From contig CAIIXF020000002.1 of NCBI GenBank assembly GCA_903813345.2, positions 30,190,926 through 30,250,925 of the forward strand: 60,000 bases of DNA, read 5' to 3'. The notes under the pieces were generated by a model. The model saw only the letters and a list, made by a program, of their open reading frames with translations, did not search any database and had not been told where the DNA came from. The stretch is from Owenia fusiformis (Eukaryota > Annelida > Polychaeta > Sabellida > Oweniidae). The position numbers were made by a program, and so were the translations under genes. Shown piece after piece: positions 55,401-57,947 of the stretch. Position 1 is the stretch's first letter, and each line of letters opens with the position of its first letter.

Positions 55401-57851
55401 AGCCCCCTCCCCCAATTGTCATTCTTGCCTGATCAATAGGAAATTTAAGATATTGTGTCTTGTTGAGTCTAAATGTTCATTCATTTTCTCATGTTTTTTT
55501 AGTTCATGGAGAAACATAAAGAGGGCGGCACTGTGTTTCGAAATGAACGTGCGGAACAGAAAGCGGCAAAGCTATTTAACGATGAAAAACAAATGAGGTA
55601 AACTTAAATTCTAGATTAACAATTATTTGATATCTTGCAATCTGTAAGCAATATAACACTATTTGGTCTCTCAGGGAATAAACTAATATTGAGATTCCAA
55701 CAAGTTAATTCCAAGTTAATATAGGAAAATGGAGGTACATTACTTTCATTATTACCATTGAGATCTCTCGATCAAGTCAACTATAATCTTTGGTAAGCTC
55801 GAGAGATATTTTCCAGAATTTTCATACTTACCCCCTCCACAGGGGTTTCACTAGAATTTCTCACAACAGACTAAATAAATGAAAACAATAGGAAAAATTA
55901 ATGGAAATCATAAATTTAACATGGAAAAGTCCTTAAAAACAGCGGGCAATTTTGTGAAAACAACCGTTGAAAATCGCATGCTGCTAATGAAATCCCTGCT
56001 CCACCAAGAAAAAGTTTGGATTCTCTCTCCACTTCACAATTGTGATTCAGTATCATGTATTAACTTTGTTTTGTAGGCTAGAGAAGTTGTATTCAAAGGT
56101 ACAGTTAGAGTTTGAGAGCCGTGATGGCAAACCTGGCAAATATGACCAAACAAAAACAGGTTCACGAAGATTGACGCAGAAGCAAATTGATGAACTAAGC
56201 ACAGGAGAAGAGATCCACAATGCAATGCAGCAGTCATGTGACCCAGCATCAGTTGAGGTAGAATATTTAGTAAAATAGCAAGAGATATATTACAAAACAC
56301 AAATCATTGTAAAATGCTAGCGCTGGCTTAAACTCAAATGTGTTCTATGGGCCTATCATAGGTAATTTACAAGATTAAACTAAATGCCTGGACTGGTGAT
56401 TATGTCACACATTAATGCTTGTTTAAATTTGCATACAGGCTTGCCTGTCAAACACTCAGATGCAGCAGTACTACAGCTATAGACAGGTGCTAAATGAGAG
56501 GAAACAGCAAGAGATGCAAGCTGAAATACAAAGATCATTAGAAGACCAATCACAGGTAAGATACAAAGATCATTAGAAGACCAATCACAGGTGAGATATA
56601 AAGGTCATTAAAGGACCAGTTAAAGGTCATTGGAGGATCAATCAAGGATGAGATACAAAGGTCATTGGAGGACCAATCAAGGATGAGATACAAAGGTCAT
56701 TGGAGGACCAATCAAGGATGAGATACAAAGGTCATTGCAAGACCAATCACTGGTAAGATATAAAGGTCATTTAAGGACAAATTAAAGGTCATTGGAGGAC
56801 AAATAAAAGATGAGATACAAAGGTCATTGGAAGACCAATCACATGTAAGATACAAATGTCATTGGAAGACGAATCACAGTTAAGATATTAAGGTCATTGG
56901 AAGACCAATCAAGGATGAGATAGAAAGGTCATTGGAAGACCAATCACAGGTAAGATACAAAGGTCATTGGACATTGAGGACCAATCACAGGTGATATACA
57001 AAGGTAAAAAAGACCACAAACAGGTGAGATACATGTATACTTCATAACCAATCTAAGACTAGAAATAGAGGTCATAGTGCATGTACTATAACCAATCAAA
57101 GATGAAACAGATCAAGGATTGACCAATCAAAAGGCTCTTTTTCTTCATTTCTTCTAAACAGATTCATCTTTTCATTATTAATAAAAATCTTAAATTCTTC
57201 TGATTTGTATATAAGACGTTTTCTCGAATTTAATACAAAAACGCTGAATTGTGTTTATAGATGTCGTATGAGAGGAATGTTGTGCCCTTACTGAAGGTGC
57301 GAATTGCTGGCAGCCACACCAAAGATATTGACAGTAATACAAGTAAGACATGTTGCCACACTTCAGAATATGGAATTAACATAAAAATGAAGTTGTCAGC
57401 TAGCAAAGAGAAAAGCAATATGAATAAAATAAAGTTTATGCCAGAACATGATAAGGACATCAAAGAATATTTATTTGAATTTTTTGTTCACATTGAGAGG
57501 TGTTCTGATTAGAGAGGTGTTCGGATATACTGGTTTCACTGTATCTAGAATTATGAAATAAGTGAAACTCAAAATCAAATAAATTGTAAGATTATTATTA
57601 AAAATTTGATTTTTTATTTATTTATATATTATTTATTTACAGGTACATTACTTAGTATCTGGAGACCAAATGATGATTTGCAACAAGTCCTGGCAGAGGG
57701 GAAGTCTCTCAGAGTCTACAACCTTGTGGCATCCTCATCCTGGTCTAAGTCACATTCTACGAGTGTTCAGTTAACTGCATCCAAGATGACAAGATATGTG
57801 GAGACACCTATTGATGAAAATCTCATAGATTTACTTTACGAACCAAGAGAG
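10303..57851 (+). CDS. BRCA2: BRCA2 orthologue (18 exons visible, partial at both ends)
   Basis: BRCA2 is the nuclear mediator that loads RAD51 onto single-stranded DNA at breaks and stalled forks. The gene is read as exons 10303-10445, 11284-11333, 13526-13625, 15427-17739, 18259-25830, 26225-26324, 26975-27605, 29588-29772, 29994-30122, 37457-37528, 48528-48672, 53619-53777, 55009-55188, 55503-55597, 56077-56257, 56439-56555, 57261-57342 and 57643-57851. All introns are GT-AG and every junction keeps phase, giving 4,154 codons; complete human BRCA2 has about 3,418 residues. Seen in order: the N-terminal [13 protein letters not shown] block, a long disordered region, BRC repeats, the helical domain ([25 protein letters not shown]), OB1 ([18 protein letters not shown]), OB2 (STRPARW) and Tower, ending in OB2. 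The PALB2-binding start, OB3 and C-terminus are not visible. Three introns hold other complete genes. Confidence 0.95.
10797..11125 (+). repeat. Two-copy tandem repeat of about 170 bp
   Basis: The phrase 'acaagtctc..tttggaga' followed by '..gaagacattcaaatct' and 'tgtccgaagcaggggt' occurs twice, ending near 10940 and 11117. It lies entirely in the intron before exon 11284 and has no coding capacity. Confidence 0.6.
11284..11333 (+). CDS. BRCA2: BRCA2 small exon (50 nt)
   Basis: It has acceptor 'gtgtttccag' and donor 'gtgagt'. Joined to the previous exon it reads [17 protein letters not shown], in the position where vertebrate BRCA2 continues with VRNEEASETVF. It ends in phase 0. Both neighbouring junctions fit, which supports so short an exon. 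Confidence 0.75.
11589..12891 (+). repeat. Dispersed repeat element with internal tandem units
   Basis: The 5' signature 'tatcccactgaacgaagttt' and the 3' signature 'gggatttgctattgggagtt..tttctagtt' match those of the 48703-49171 copy. Inside, about five diverged units of roughly 120-130 bp each carry 'ggatttggttcaaatttta', 'gcctagggacaaaggagctc' and 'ttcaaaatggccgccatttt'. Towards the right end two TGACGTCA palindromes lie near 12513 and 12602. No transposase was seen. Confidence 0.65.
13423..13560 (+). repeat. 77-bp tandem duplication of an intron-exon junction
   Basis: The segment 13423-13482 and the segment 13500-13560 are near-identical: both contain 'aatcctcctttgcag' followed by 'agccagagcattgttcagtc'. 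The second copy is the real acceptor and start of exon 13526. The first has its own acceptor (exon would start at 13449) and a GT at 13482, so it could act as a 33-nt in-frame microexon reading [11 protein letters not shown]. Whether it is used cannot be seen. Confidence 0.8.
13526..13625 (+). CDS. BRCA2: BRCA2 exon with duplicated acceptor
   Basis: The acceptor is 'tcctcctttgcag' and the donor 'gtaagg'. It reads [16 protein letters not shown], then acidic residues to YQDG, entering in phase 0 and leaving one base (G) that completes a glycine with the next exon. No named domain; it is the acidic N-terminal linker. Confidence 0.8.
15427..17739 (+). CDS. BRCA2: BRCA2 large exon, disordered N-terminal region
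   Basis: It covers 2,313 nt from acceptor 'ttattccag' to donor 'gtaaag', equivalent to the first of the two giant vertebrate exons. The product (residues about 98-868 of the visible protein) is rich in Ser, Asp, Glu, Asn and Lys with no globular domain. Visible short motifs include [11 protein letters not shown], several SP/TP sites that are possible CDK or PLK1 targets ([29 protein letters not shown]-like runs near the end), and a repeated FSQISPSSL / FSQISPSAL pair around 16900 and 17180. Basic clusters such as KLKRKLPPK and KCRSKRK could be nuclear-localisation signals. It ends with one base of a glycine codon shared with exon 18259. Confidence 0.9.
18040..18165 (+). repeat. Dispersed 'caggtggtgacatt' repeat copy
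   Basis: The phrase 'cagcatctgtaacaaatggc' followed by 'aggtggtgacattt' ends about 95 bases before the acceptor of exon 18259. Copies of the same family occur at 27755, 28630, 36918, 47595 and 53505, all in the same orientation as BRCA2. Confidence 0.65.
18259..25830 (+). CDS. BRCA2: BRCA2 giant exon carrying all BRC repeats
   Basis: This single 7,572-nt exon (acceptor 'gtgtttccag', donor 'gtaaga') matches the largest exon of vertebrate BRCA2 and gives about 2,523 residues. BRC repeats bind RAD51 through a FxxA motif and a second LFDE-type motif. Order: an acidic/basic leader; five 53-residue units [16 protein letters not shown].. (18963-19670); [10 protein letters not shown] (about 19970) and [10 protein letters not shown] (about 20139); two [19 protein letters not shown] modules (about 19860 and 20394); a HESGH-rich segment (20791-21050); [10 protein letters not shown] (about 21797); 33 tandem units of [20 protein letters not shown] type (22029-25295); and [12 protein letters not shown] (about 25350). 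Most array units keep FxTA but have Asn for the usual Lys after the Gly. Long antisense frames here are by-products of the 99-nt period. Confidence 0.95.
18963..19670 (+). repeat. Five 159-nt BRC-containing coding repeats
   Basis: Units start at 18963, 19122, 19281, 19440 and 19599 and each encodes 53 residues: a BRC core [20 protein letters not shown], a LIDEAEKEG segment resembling the second RAD51-contact motif, then an acidic spacer. The first two units are almost base-identical, indicating recent duplication. The fifth has lost the Phe (KSRSASG). These keep the canonical Gly-Lys of vertebrate BRC repeats. Confidence 0.9.
20791..21050 (+). repeat. HESGH acidic-histidine coding repeat
   Basis: A roughly 10-residue unit of the form VHESGHEDN is repeated about a dozen times with substitutions, inside the BRCA2 giant exon. 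It is low-complexity, rich in His, Glu and Asp, and has no recognised function. The period is about 30 nt. Confidence 0.85.
22029..25295 (+). repeat. Array of 33 tandem BRC repeats (99-nt unit)
   Basis: The span is almost exactly 33 units of 99 nt, with no frameshift or stop. Each encodes a 33-residue unit: [20 protein letters not shown], then RTTLG[DE]DESLSFG. The FxxA contact is kept in nearly all units (FQTA, FETA, YQTA). Variants include [12 protein letters not shown] (units 18 and 24), TASGSK (20 and 25), TTFGEN (10 and 14), GYQTA (11 and 15) and TASRNK (31). Shared variant orders show that blocks of several units were duplicated together. Confidence 0.95.
25995..26135 (+). repeat. Copy of 'caggtgattttcaccggtt' MITE family
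   Basis: The phrase 'gcaggtgattttcaccggtt' and the end 'agaaacccctgg' match the elements at 46424-46593 and, reversed, 55840-55998. It lies in the intron after the giant exon. Its left end is degraded. Confidence 0.5.
26225..26324 (+). CDS. BRCA2: BRCA2 exon after the BRC exon
   Basis: The acceptor is 'tttgtattacag' and the donor 'gtaaga'. It reads [20 protein letters not shown], then ..NALVTR, aligning with the human DRRLFMHHVSLEPITCVPF region. It starts with two bases and ends with two bases of split codons, consistent with both neighbours. Confidence 0.85.
26499..26704. mobile_element. 206-bp MITE with cagggtgaccc ends
   Basis: The left end 'cagggtgacccc..accctctact' is complemented by the right end '..gagggtt..gggtcaccctg'. 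It is non-coding and lies in the intron between exons 26225 and 26975. Confidence 0.65.
26772..26942. mobile_element. Small inverted-repeat element next to an acceptor
   Basis: The left arm 'aaccccccgacattttaatt..acctacaaata' pairs with the right arm '..gtatttgtagga..aaatgtcggggtgtt'. The right arm ends about 33 bases before exon 26975, so it lies next to the polypyrimidine tract and branch-point region. Confidence 0.6.
26975..27605 (+). CDS. BRCA2: BRCA2 exon preceding the DNA-binding domain
   Basis: The 631-nt exon (acceptor 'atgatttcag', donor 'gtaggg') begins [13 protein letters not shown] and ends in phase 0. It contains [10 protein letters not shown], a possible counterpart of the vertebrate VFVPPFKTK DMC1-contact segment but without the double Pro. 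It also has the basic run [18 protein letters not shown], corresponding to human KKKQRQRVFPQPGSLYL just before the helical domain. An upstream ATG at 26862 opens a longer frame, but that stretch lies in the intron. Confidence 0.9.
27755..27860 (+). repeat. Dispersed 'ggtggtgacatttt' repeat copy
   Basis: It reads '..ggcatctgtaacaaatgg..aggtggtgacattttgc..taatgccttgttcag', matching the copies at 36918, 47595 and 53505. It sits in the intron after exon 26975. The stretch from here to 28548 otherwise shows only a run of about 13 G near 27978 and no gene. Confidence 0.65.
28549..28722 (+). repeat. Two dispersed repeat fragments abutting the exon array
   Basis: A truncated copy of the 'atcccaacgaacgaagttct' family (28549 to about 28625) is followed by a copy of the 'ggcatctgtaacagatggca' family (about 28630-28722). 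The latter ends within ten bases of the first pseudo-acceptor of the array at 28731. Confidence 0.6.
28731..29560 (+). repeat. Six decayed tandem copies of an exon start with acceptor
   Basis: Pseudo-exon starts lie at 28731, 28886, 29046, 29179, 29312 and 29443, ahead of the real exon at 29588. Each follows a 'tgtatt[cg]cag'-type acceptor and carries diverged copies of the first ~90 bases of the real exon ('ttgttgctgctggtgttg', 'gaatgcaagtgattacaaa', 'gtcacc..agtgta'). The middle spacings are 133 bp. Copies have early stops (for example TTG TTG CTG CTG GTG TTG TAA), so they are not coding as they stand. Confidence 0.85.
29588..29772 (+). CDS. BRCA2: BRCA2 exon: start of helical DNA-binding domain
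   Basis: The acceptor is 'gtttttcag' and the donor 'gtaatt'. It reads [20 protein letters not shown], then ..[22 protein letters not shown], aligning with human [21 protein letters not shown] and the [20 protein letters not shown] segment of the helical domain that contacts DSS1. It enters in phase 0 and leaves AG. Confidence 0.95.
29994..30122 (+). CDS. BRCA2: BRCA2 exon: helical domain core
   Basis: The acceptor is 'cattttacag' and the donor 'gtgggt'. It reads [20 protein letters not shown], then [20 protein letters not shown], nearly matching human [20 protein letters not shown]. This is one of the most conserved BRCA2 segments, and its identity is unambiguous. Confidence 0.97.
30227..30944. 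mobile_element. Fold-back element with aaggaggagggaaagtatcg ends
   Basis: The left arm (from 'aaggaggagggaaagtatcg') and the right arm (to 'cgatactttccctcctcctt') are complementary over about 300 bases each: 'gcatatgttaggccaacgca' on the left against 'tgcattggcctaacatatgc' on the right. The centre is at about 30590. Short frames inside are repeat artefacts. Related ends occur at 2235 and 6640. Confidence 0.75.
30960..32160. other. Intronic stretch upstream of the GPCR, no gene recognised
   Basis: It contains a little more repeat-derived sequence (to about 31060) and then unique AT-rich DNA. A 100-codon frame at 31901-32203 has no recognisable product and overlaps the presumed leader of the GPCR gene, so it is not called as a gene. 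Promoter elements for the GPCR could not be identified. Confidence 0.4.
32163..33350 (+). CDS. Intronless rhodopsin-class GPCR nested in a BRCA2 intron
   Basis: The 395-residue frame has seven hydrophobic segments: about 97-122 (GN at 113-114), 132-157 (Asp142), 173-196, 217-238, 264-287, 314-337 and 350-371. It has a VDRYIAV motif at 197-203 and a likely disulphide pair Cys174/Cys250. TM6 carries FWLPW instead of the usual CWxP, and TM7 has NPWIY at 365-369. TM5 lacks the usual Pro, as in part of the adenosine, melanocortin and cannabinoid (MECA) group, which the [16 protein letters not shown] end also resembles. The long N-terminus has possible N-glycosylation sites (NLT, NQS, NAS). Met1, Met12 (32196) or Met19 could be the start. 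Ligand unknown; it sits in the 30123-37456 intron on the same strand as BRCA2. Confidence 0.85.
   Translation: MWIKIFMLWLIMSKDFVSMEDAKNLTMLDSSQRIFIPSEELMNPTEMYLDTSTFTEFKSTATMPSDSAETATFNQSSTNASFILEGLRPKVGVTEMLVHTVLEFFIALVMCLGNIVVLLAVWHHRSLHTVTNIFIVSLSVSDLCMGLFASPLSIIDNYITPLIYGSHVQNKWLCAFKIFCLAISGGGSLLSLFGIAVDRYIAVMHPMKYHTMMTHTRVGVLLGCMWLICFSSSVIIFAPDVMMFKPQDLCRTDEVLNETYANFMKVIVGIFFILTSSLHIMVSLVAWKHRKRIASELAVFNNNMAVAYRKENRITKTIFLVMVIFVLFWLPWLALYSINLEVEPAWFTSLKHATVALYVANSAVNPWIYAYRSKGMRQAMLNIIKCKWNSPINLE
33363..34150 (+). pseudogene. 3' relic of a non-LTR retrotransposon
   Basis: Broken frames give [12 protein letters not shown], then [14 protein letters not shown] and [17 protein letters not shown], a pattern typical of the region after the reverse transcriptase domain of LINE elements. 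A further frame (33803-34015) has [18 protein letters not shown] and [20 protein letters not shown], like LINE C-terminal segments. Stops and frameshifts separate them. It begins within about 15 bases of the GPCR stop codon. Confidence 0.7.
34575..35310. mobile_element. Fold-back element with cagggtggtcc ends
   Basis: The left end 'cagggtggtccaaaaaagtg' pairs with the right end '..aataaaggaccaccctc'. Arms of about 300 bases are complementary (for example 'gacatcaacagacattgcct' near 34730 and 'aggcaatgtctgttgatgtc' near 35172), with the centre at about 34940. The ends resemble those of Tc1/mariner-type MITEs. No transposase. Confidence 0.75.
35311..37150. other. Intronic stretch with diverged repeats
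   Basis: No gene was seen. A diverged copy of the 'gaacgaagtt..gatatagtgaagc' family lies at about 36235-36560, and a copy of the 'ctgtaacaaatggcaggtgg' family at about 36918-37020, in + orientation. The rest is AT-rich and unremarkable. Confidence 0.45.
37155..37346 (+). repeat. 'gtagccagg..cctggctacgggcc' dispersed repeat
   Basis: It begins 'ccgtagccaggggg', contains 'tctttcaaaatcatgcag' and ends 'cctggctacgggcctg'. Another copy is at about 54558-54752, and diverged pieces occur at 5880-5990 and 10136-10260. Runs of G and C (up to about 11) flank its interior. Confidence 0.7.
37457..37528 (+). CDS. BRCA2: BRCA2 exon: helical domain LQLKYRYD
   Basis: The acceptor is 'atcctctgcag' and the donor 'gtaagt'. 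It reads [20 protein letters not shown], then RAE, matching human [20 protein letters not shown]. It is 72 nt with split codons at both ends, flanked by two of the gene's largest introns (about 7.3 and 11 kb), each holding another gene. Confidence 0.95.
38255..40463 (-). CDS. NLR-like gene, NACHT and LRR exon
   Basis: The acceptor on the minus strand is 'ttcatttcag'. Read with the previous exon, it starts [20 protein letters not shown], followed by [14 protein letters not shown]. The exon runs through NACHT, a helical segment and the leucine-rich repeats to a stop at 38257-38255. The LRR part is short (about five or six clear units), with LNLxxCxL-like phrases near the end. Confidence 0.88.
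38255..45892 (-). CDS. HEPN-CARD-NACHT-LRR protein (NLR-like), four exons
   Basis: Exons read 45892-45109, 41852-41544, 40928-40790 and 40463-38255; all junctions are GT-AG and in phase, giving 1,146 residues. Residues about 1-240 resemble the DZIP3-type HEPN module ([35 protein letters not shown]). Residues about 263-365 form a CARD-like helical domain ([20 protein letters not shown]). A linker ([15 protein letters not shown]) precedes NACHT, with Walker [10 protein letters not shown] at 437-445 and Walker B LLVIDGAD at 511-518. The C-terminus has ribonuclease-inhibitor-type leucine-rich repeats ([24 protein letters not shown]). Such proteins are intracellular sensors that oligomerise and signal through CARD; a role here is inferred. 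It is nested antisense in BRCA2 intron 37529-48527. Confidence 0.85.
40790..40928 (-). CDS. NLR-like gene, linker exon with amplified acceptor
   Basis: On the minus strand the acceptor 'tttattttccag' precedes [20 protein letters not shown], then ..[15 protein letters not shown]; the donor is 'gtatgc'. This matches the segment found just ahead of NACHT in many invertebrate NLR-like proteins. Its acceptor and first ~20 bases are the source of the 62-bp array at 40929-41420. Confidence 0.8.
40929..41420 (-). repeat. 62-bp tandem array derived from an acceptor and exon start
   Basis: Seven extra copies of a 62-bp unit follow (in + coordinates) the real exon start at 40928. On the minus strand each contains 'atttatttcca[g]'-like acceptor sequence then 'caatagttgacaaagctga'. 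Copy starts correspond to 40990, 41052, 41114, 41176, 41238, 41300 and 41362. The unit is not a multiple of three and carries an in-frame stop, so copies are not simply coding. Confidence 0.88.
41544..41852 (-). CDS. NLR-like gene, CARD exon
   Basis: The acceptor is 'ctgttttcag' and the donor 'gtaagt' on the minus strand. It reads [20 protein letters not shown], then [20 protein letters not shown] and [19 protein letters not shown], with the hydrophobic spacing of a CARD. It starts with AG, which completes a Glu codon with either upstream exon (45109 or 42086, both ending in G). Confidence 0.8.
42086..42230 (-). CDS. Possible alternative first exon of the NLR-like gene
   Basis: From an ATG at 42230-42228 an open frame of 48 codons ([20 protein letters not shown], then ..[15 protein letters not shown]) runs to a consensus donor 'ccag/gtaaaa'. 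It ends in the same phase as the HEPN exon, so it could join directly to the CARD exon and give a form lacking HEPN. No suitable acceptor that would make it an internal exon was found. Not certain to be expressed. Confidence 0.45.
42240..43920. other. Intron of the NLR-like gene, nothing recognised
   Basis: AT-rich sequence with no supported exon, RNA gene or clear transposon end. A short 'gatatgttattcttgaactg'-type tandem repeat lies near 43385-43490. Confidence 0.4.
43925..44698 (+). repeat. 22-bp minisatellite, about 35 copies
   Basis: The unit is 'attgtagggtggttgatgaa' plus two bases, repeated for roughly 770 bases with substitutions (gattg, ggttgaag, gtatggtg) that recur in blocks. It lies in the first intron of the NLR-like gene, and no exon-derived sequence was recognised in the unit. 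A (TA)n run follows near 44738. Confidence 0.95.
45109..45892 (-). CDS. NLR-like gene, HEPN (DZIP3-type) first exon
   Basis: It starts [20 protein letters not shown] on the minus strand, with a donor '..atcag/gtatat' at its end. The segments [56 protein letters not shown] and [16 protein letters not shown] follow the layout of the HEPN-like domain of DZIP3, which is common as an N-terminal module in mollusc and brachiopod immune-type proteins. The following helical segment ([20 protein letters not shown]) could be coiled coil. Confidence 0.8.
45900..47590. other. Intronic/promoter region between the NLR gene and exon array
   Basis: It should contain the NLR-like gene promoter, but no motif stands out. 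A MITE lies at 46424-46593. No other gene was seen; the short minus frame at 46902-47087 has no recognisable product. Confidence 0.4.
46424..46593. mobile_element. 170-bp MITE with caggggtttca ends
   Basis: The left end 'caggggtttcattag' pairs with the right end '..agtgaaacccctg'. The interior 'caggcgattttcaccggttg' is shared with 25995-26135 and, reversed, with 55840-55998. Confidence 0.7.
47595..47645 (+). repeat. Fragment of the 'aggtggtgacattttgcatg' family
   Basis: It reads 'aacaaatgggaggtggtgac' then 'attttgcatgttaataccttgt', in + orientation, about 160 bases before the exon-derived array at 47807. Confidence 0.6.
47807..48527 (+). repeat. 57-bp tandem array derived from an acceptor and exon start
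   Basis: About 13 copies of a 57-bp unit precede the real exon at 48528. Each contains an AG acceptor then 'gtcagcattaaagaagattt', encoding RSALKKIY[KE]RD[ND]V, the true start of the exon. The unit equals 19 codons, so the array is open over most of its length (47723-48481). A 59-bp unit (48412-48470) breaks the frame, leaving only the copy at 48471 in frame with the exon; its use would insert 19 residues. Confidence 0.9.
48528..48672 (+). CDS. BRCA2: BRCA2 exon: end of helical domain and start of OB1
   Basis: The acceptor is 'gtacatgtag' and the donor 'gtaaga'. It reads [20 protein letters not shown], then CVAAIDVS and a Gly/Glu/Ser-rich linker ending KMTK, matching human [21 protein letters not shown]. 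It enters with one base completing Arg and leaves in phase 0. The last of the tandem acceptors is taken as real because only it leads to the rest of the conserved exon; the one at 48471 is a possible alternative. Confidence 0.92.
48703..49171 (+). repeat. Complete copy of the 'caatgaacgaagtt' dispersed element
   Basis: It runs from 'ttatcccaatgaacgaagtt' to 'gggatttgctactctgtgga..ttttctagtt'. The motif CCCAATGAA near the left and TTCGTTGGGA near the right (49129-49138) are imperfect inverted ends. The interior includes 'tcaaaatggccaccgcc'. It starts 30 bases after the donor of exon 48528. Confidence 0.65.
49200..50380 (-). repeat. 30-bp minisatellite derived from a gene's last codons
   Basis: The unit ('gtggtggttcaatatcatat' plus 'cagacaatat') is repeated about 38 times. 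Its complement matches the final codons and stop of the sulfotransferase gene (the DNA for [11 protein letters not shown]-stop), which the array touches at 50343-50385. A block of about 177 bases near 49910-50085 recurs at about 50095-50275, a higher-order duplication. Multiple open frames through it are artefacts of the 30-bp period. Confidence 0.88.
50343..52593 (-). CDS. Golgi carbohydrate sulfotransferase, two exons
   Basis: Exons are 52593-52351 (81 codons) and 51137-50343 (264 codons), joined in phase 0 (donor 'aag/gtctgt', acceptor 'aattccag'), giving 345 residues. The N-terminus is type II: a short basic tail then a membrane segment at about 11-29 ([15 protein letters not shown]). The catalytic domain has a 5'-phosphosulphate-type loop [11 protein letters not shown] at 135-145, where Lys-x-Gly is typical, and a 3'-phosphate motif [16 protein letters not shown] at 176-191. 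Later come [14 protein letters not shown] and the C-terminal [11 protein letters not shown]. This is the HNK-1/chondroitin/dermatan-type family (CHST8-14 group), which transfers sulphate from PAPS to glycans in the Golgi. The exact substrate is unknown. It is nested antisense in the 48673-53618 BRCA2 intron. Confidence 0.85.
51661..52286. mobile_element. Mariner-type MITE with TA target duplication
   Basis: The ends are 'cagggtgggccaaaaaaaac' and its complement '..tttttttggcccaccctg', flanked by TA on each side. Subterminal 'acgctataacttttt' also pairs near the right end. It is 626 bp and non-coding, inserted in the sulfotransferase intron. The ends resemble those of the larger fold-back element at 34575-35310. 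Confidence 0.85.
52600..53500. other. Region upstream of the sulfotransferase, no gene
   Basis: It should hold the sulfotransferase promoter (on the minus strand), but no clear motif was seen. The 93-codon frame at 52662-52943 has no recognisable product. Confidence 0.4.
53505..53600 (+). repeat. Dispersed 'ggtggtgacatttt' repeat copy next to an acceptor
   Basis: It reads 'ttatggtctcaaactttttg', then '..cagtaacaaatggcaggtgg' and 'tgacattttgcatgttaatg'. It ends about 20 bases before exon 53619, so repeat sequence lies in the branch-point region. Confidence 0.65.
53619..53777 (+). CDS. BRCA2: BRCA2 exon: OB fold 1
   Basis: The acceptor is 'tacaatttcag' and the donor 'gtgaga'. It reads [20 protein letters not shown], then [20 protein letters not shown] and [13 protein letters not shown], almost parallel to human [20 protein letters not shown] and HGAELVGSPDACTPLE. 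It is 53 codons, phase 0 at both ends. Confidence 0.97.
54558..54752 (+). repeat. 'cccgtagccagg' dispersed repeat copy
   Basis: It begins 'ggcccgtagccaggaaagtt', contains 'tctttcaaaatcatgcaggt' and ends 'ctggctacaggcctgg'. It is the same family as 37155-37346, in the intron between OB1 and OB2 exons. Other intron sequence 53778-55008 shows no gene. Confidence 0.7.
55009..55188 (+). CDS. BRCA2: BRCA2 exon: OB fold 2 start
   Basis: The acceptor is 'attaattttag' and the donor 'gtattt'. It reads [20 protein letters not shown], then [20 protein letters not shown] and [20 protein letters not shown], matching human [20 protein letters not shown] and GGNVGCVDVIIQRAYPIQ. It is 60 codons, phase 0 at both ends. 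Confidence 0.97.
55503..55597 (+). CDS. BRCA2: BRCA2 exon: base of the Tower
   Basis: The acceptor is 'gttttttag' and the donor 'gtaaac'. It reads [20 protein letters not shown], then [11 protein letters not shown], matching human [20 protein letters not shown]. It leaves AG for a split Arg codon. Confidence 0.92.
55840..55998. mobile_element. MITE copy, reverse orientation
   Basis: It starts 'caggggtttcactagaattt' and ends near 'tgctaatgaaatccctg'. It is the reversed relative of the element at 46424-46593. It lies in the intron between the two Tower exons, and the 65-codon frame at 55879 is part of it. Confidence 0.65.
56077..56257 (+). CDS. BRCA2: BRCA2 exon: Tower helix region
   Basis: The acceptor is 'tgttttgtag' and the donor 'gtagaa'. 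It reads (R)[20 protein letters not shown], then [20 protein letters not shown] and [11 protein letters not shown], aligned with human [37 protein letters not shown] and ADPAYLE. This is the Tower that projects from OB2. Confidence 0.95.
56439..56555 (+). CDS. BRCA2: BRCA2 exon: Tower return helix
   Basis: The acceptor is 'ttgcatacag' and the donor 'gtaaga'. It reads [20 protein letters not shown], then [19 protein letters not shown], aligned with human [20 protein letters not shown]. It is phase 0 at both ends. Its last ~35 bases and donor are repeated in the following intron. Confidence 0.92.
56556..57030 (+). repeat. 35-bp tandem array derived from an exon end and donor
   Basis: About a dozen diverged copies of 'gatacaaaggtcattggaag' plus 'accaatcacaggtaa' follow the real donor at 56556. 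Several keep a plausible donor ('cacaggtgaga' near 56591, 'cactggtaaga' near 56750, 'cacaggtaaga' near 56950). The first alternative donor would add 35 nt and shift the frame. Confidence 0.85.
57261..57342 (+). CDS. BRCA2: BRCA2 exon: OB2 after the Tower
   Basis: The acceptor is 'gtgtttatag' and the donor 'gtaaga'. It reads [20 protein letters not shown], then KDIDSNT, aligned with human [20 protein letters not shown]. It leaves one base (A) completing Ser with the next exon. Confidence 0.9.
57643..57851 (+). CDS. BRCA2: BRCA2 exon: OB2 end, last exon visible
   Basis: The acceptor is 'tatttatttacag' and the donor 'gtaggc'. It reads [20 protein letters not shown], then [16 protein letters not shown] and [11 protein letters not shown], aligned with human [20 protein letters not shown] and ILFQIYQPRE. 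It ends in phase 0 at a good donor with no stop, so the gene continues beyond what can be seen. Confidence 0.95.
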
Positions 57852-57947
57852 GTAGGCAATCAGTGAAGTATGATATTATTTTTAACAAAGATCTGCTCGG
57901 AAATTACACCATCATAACACTATATACGACTCACTACAAGGATTATA

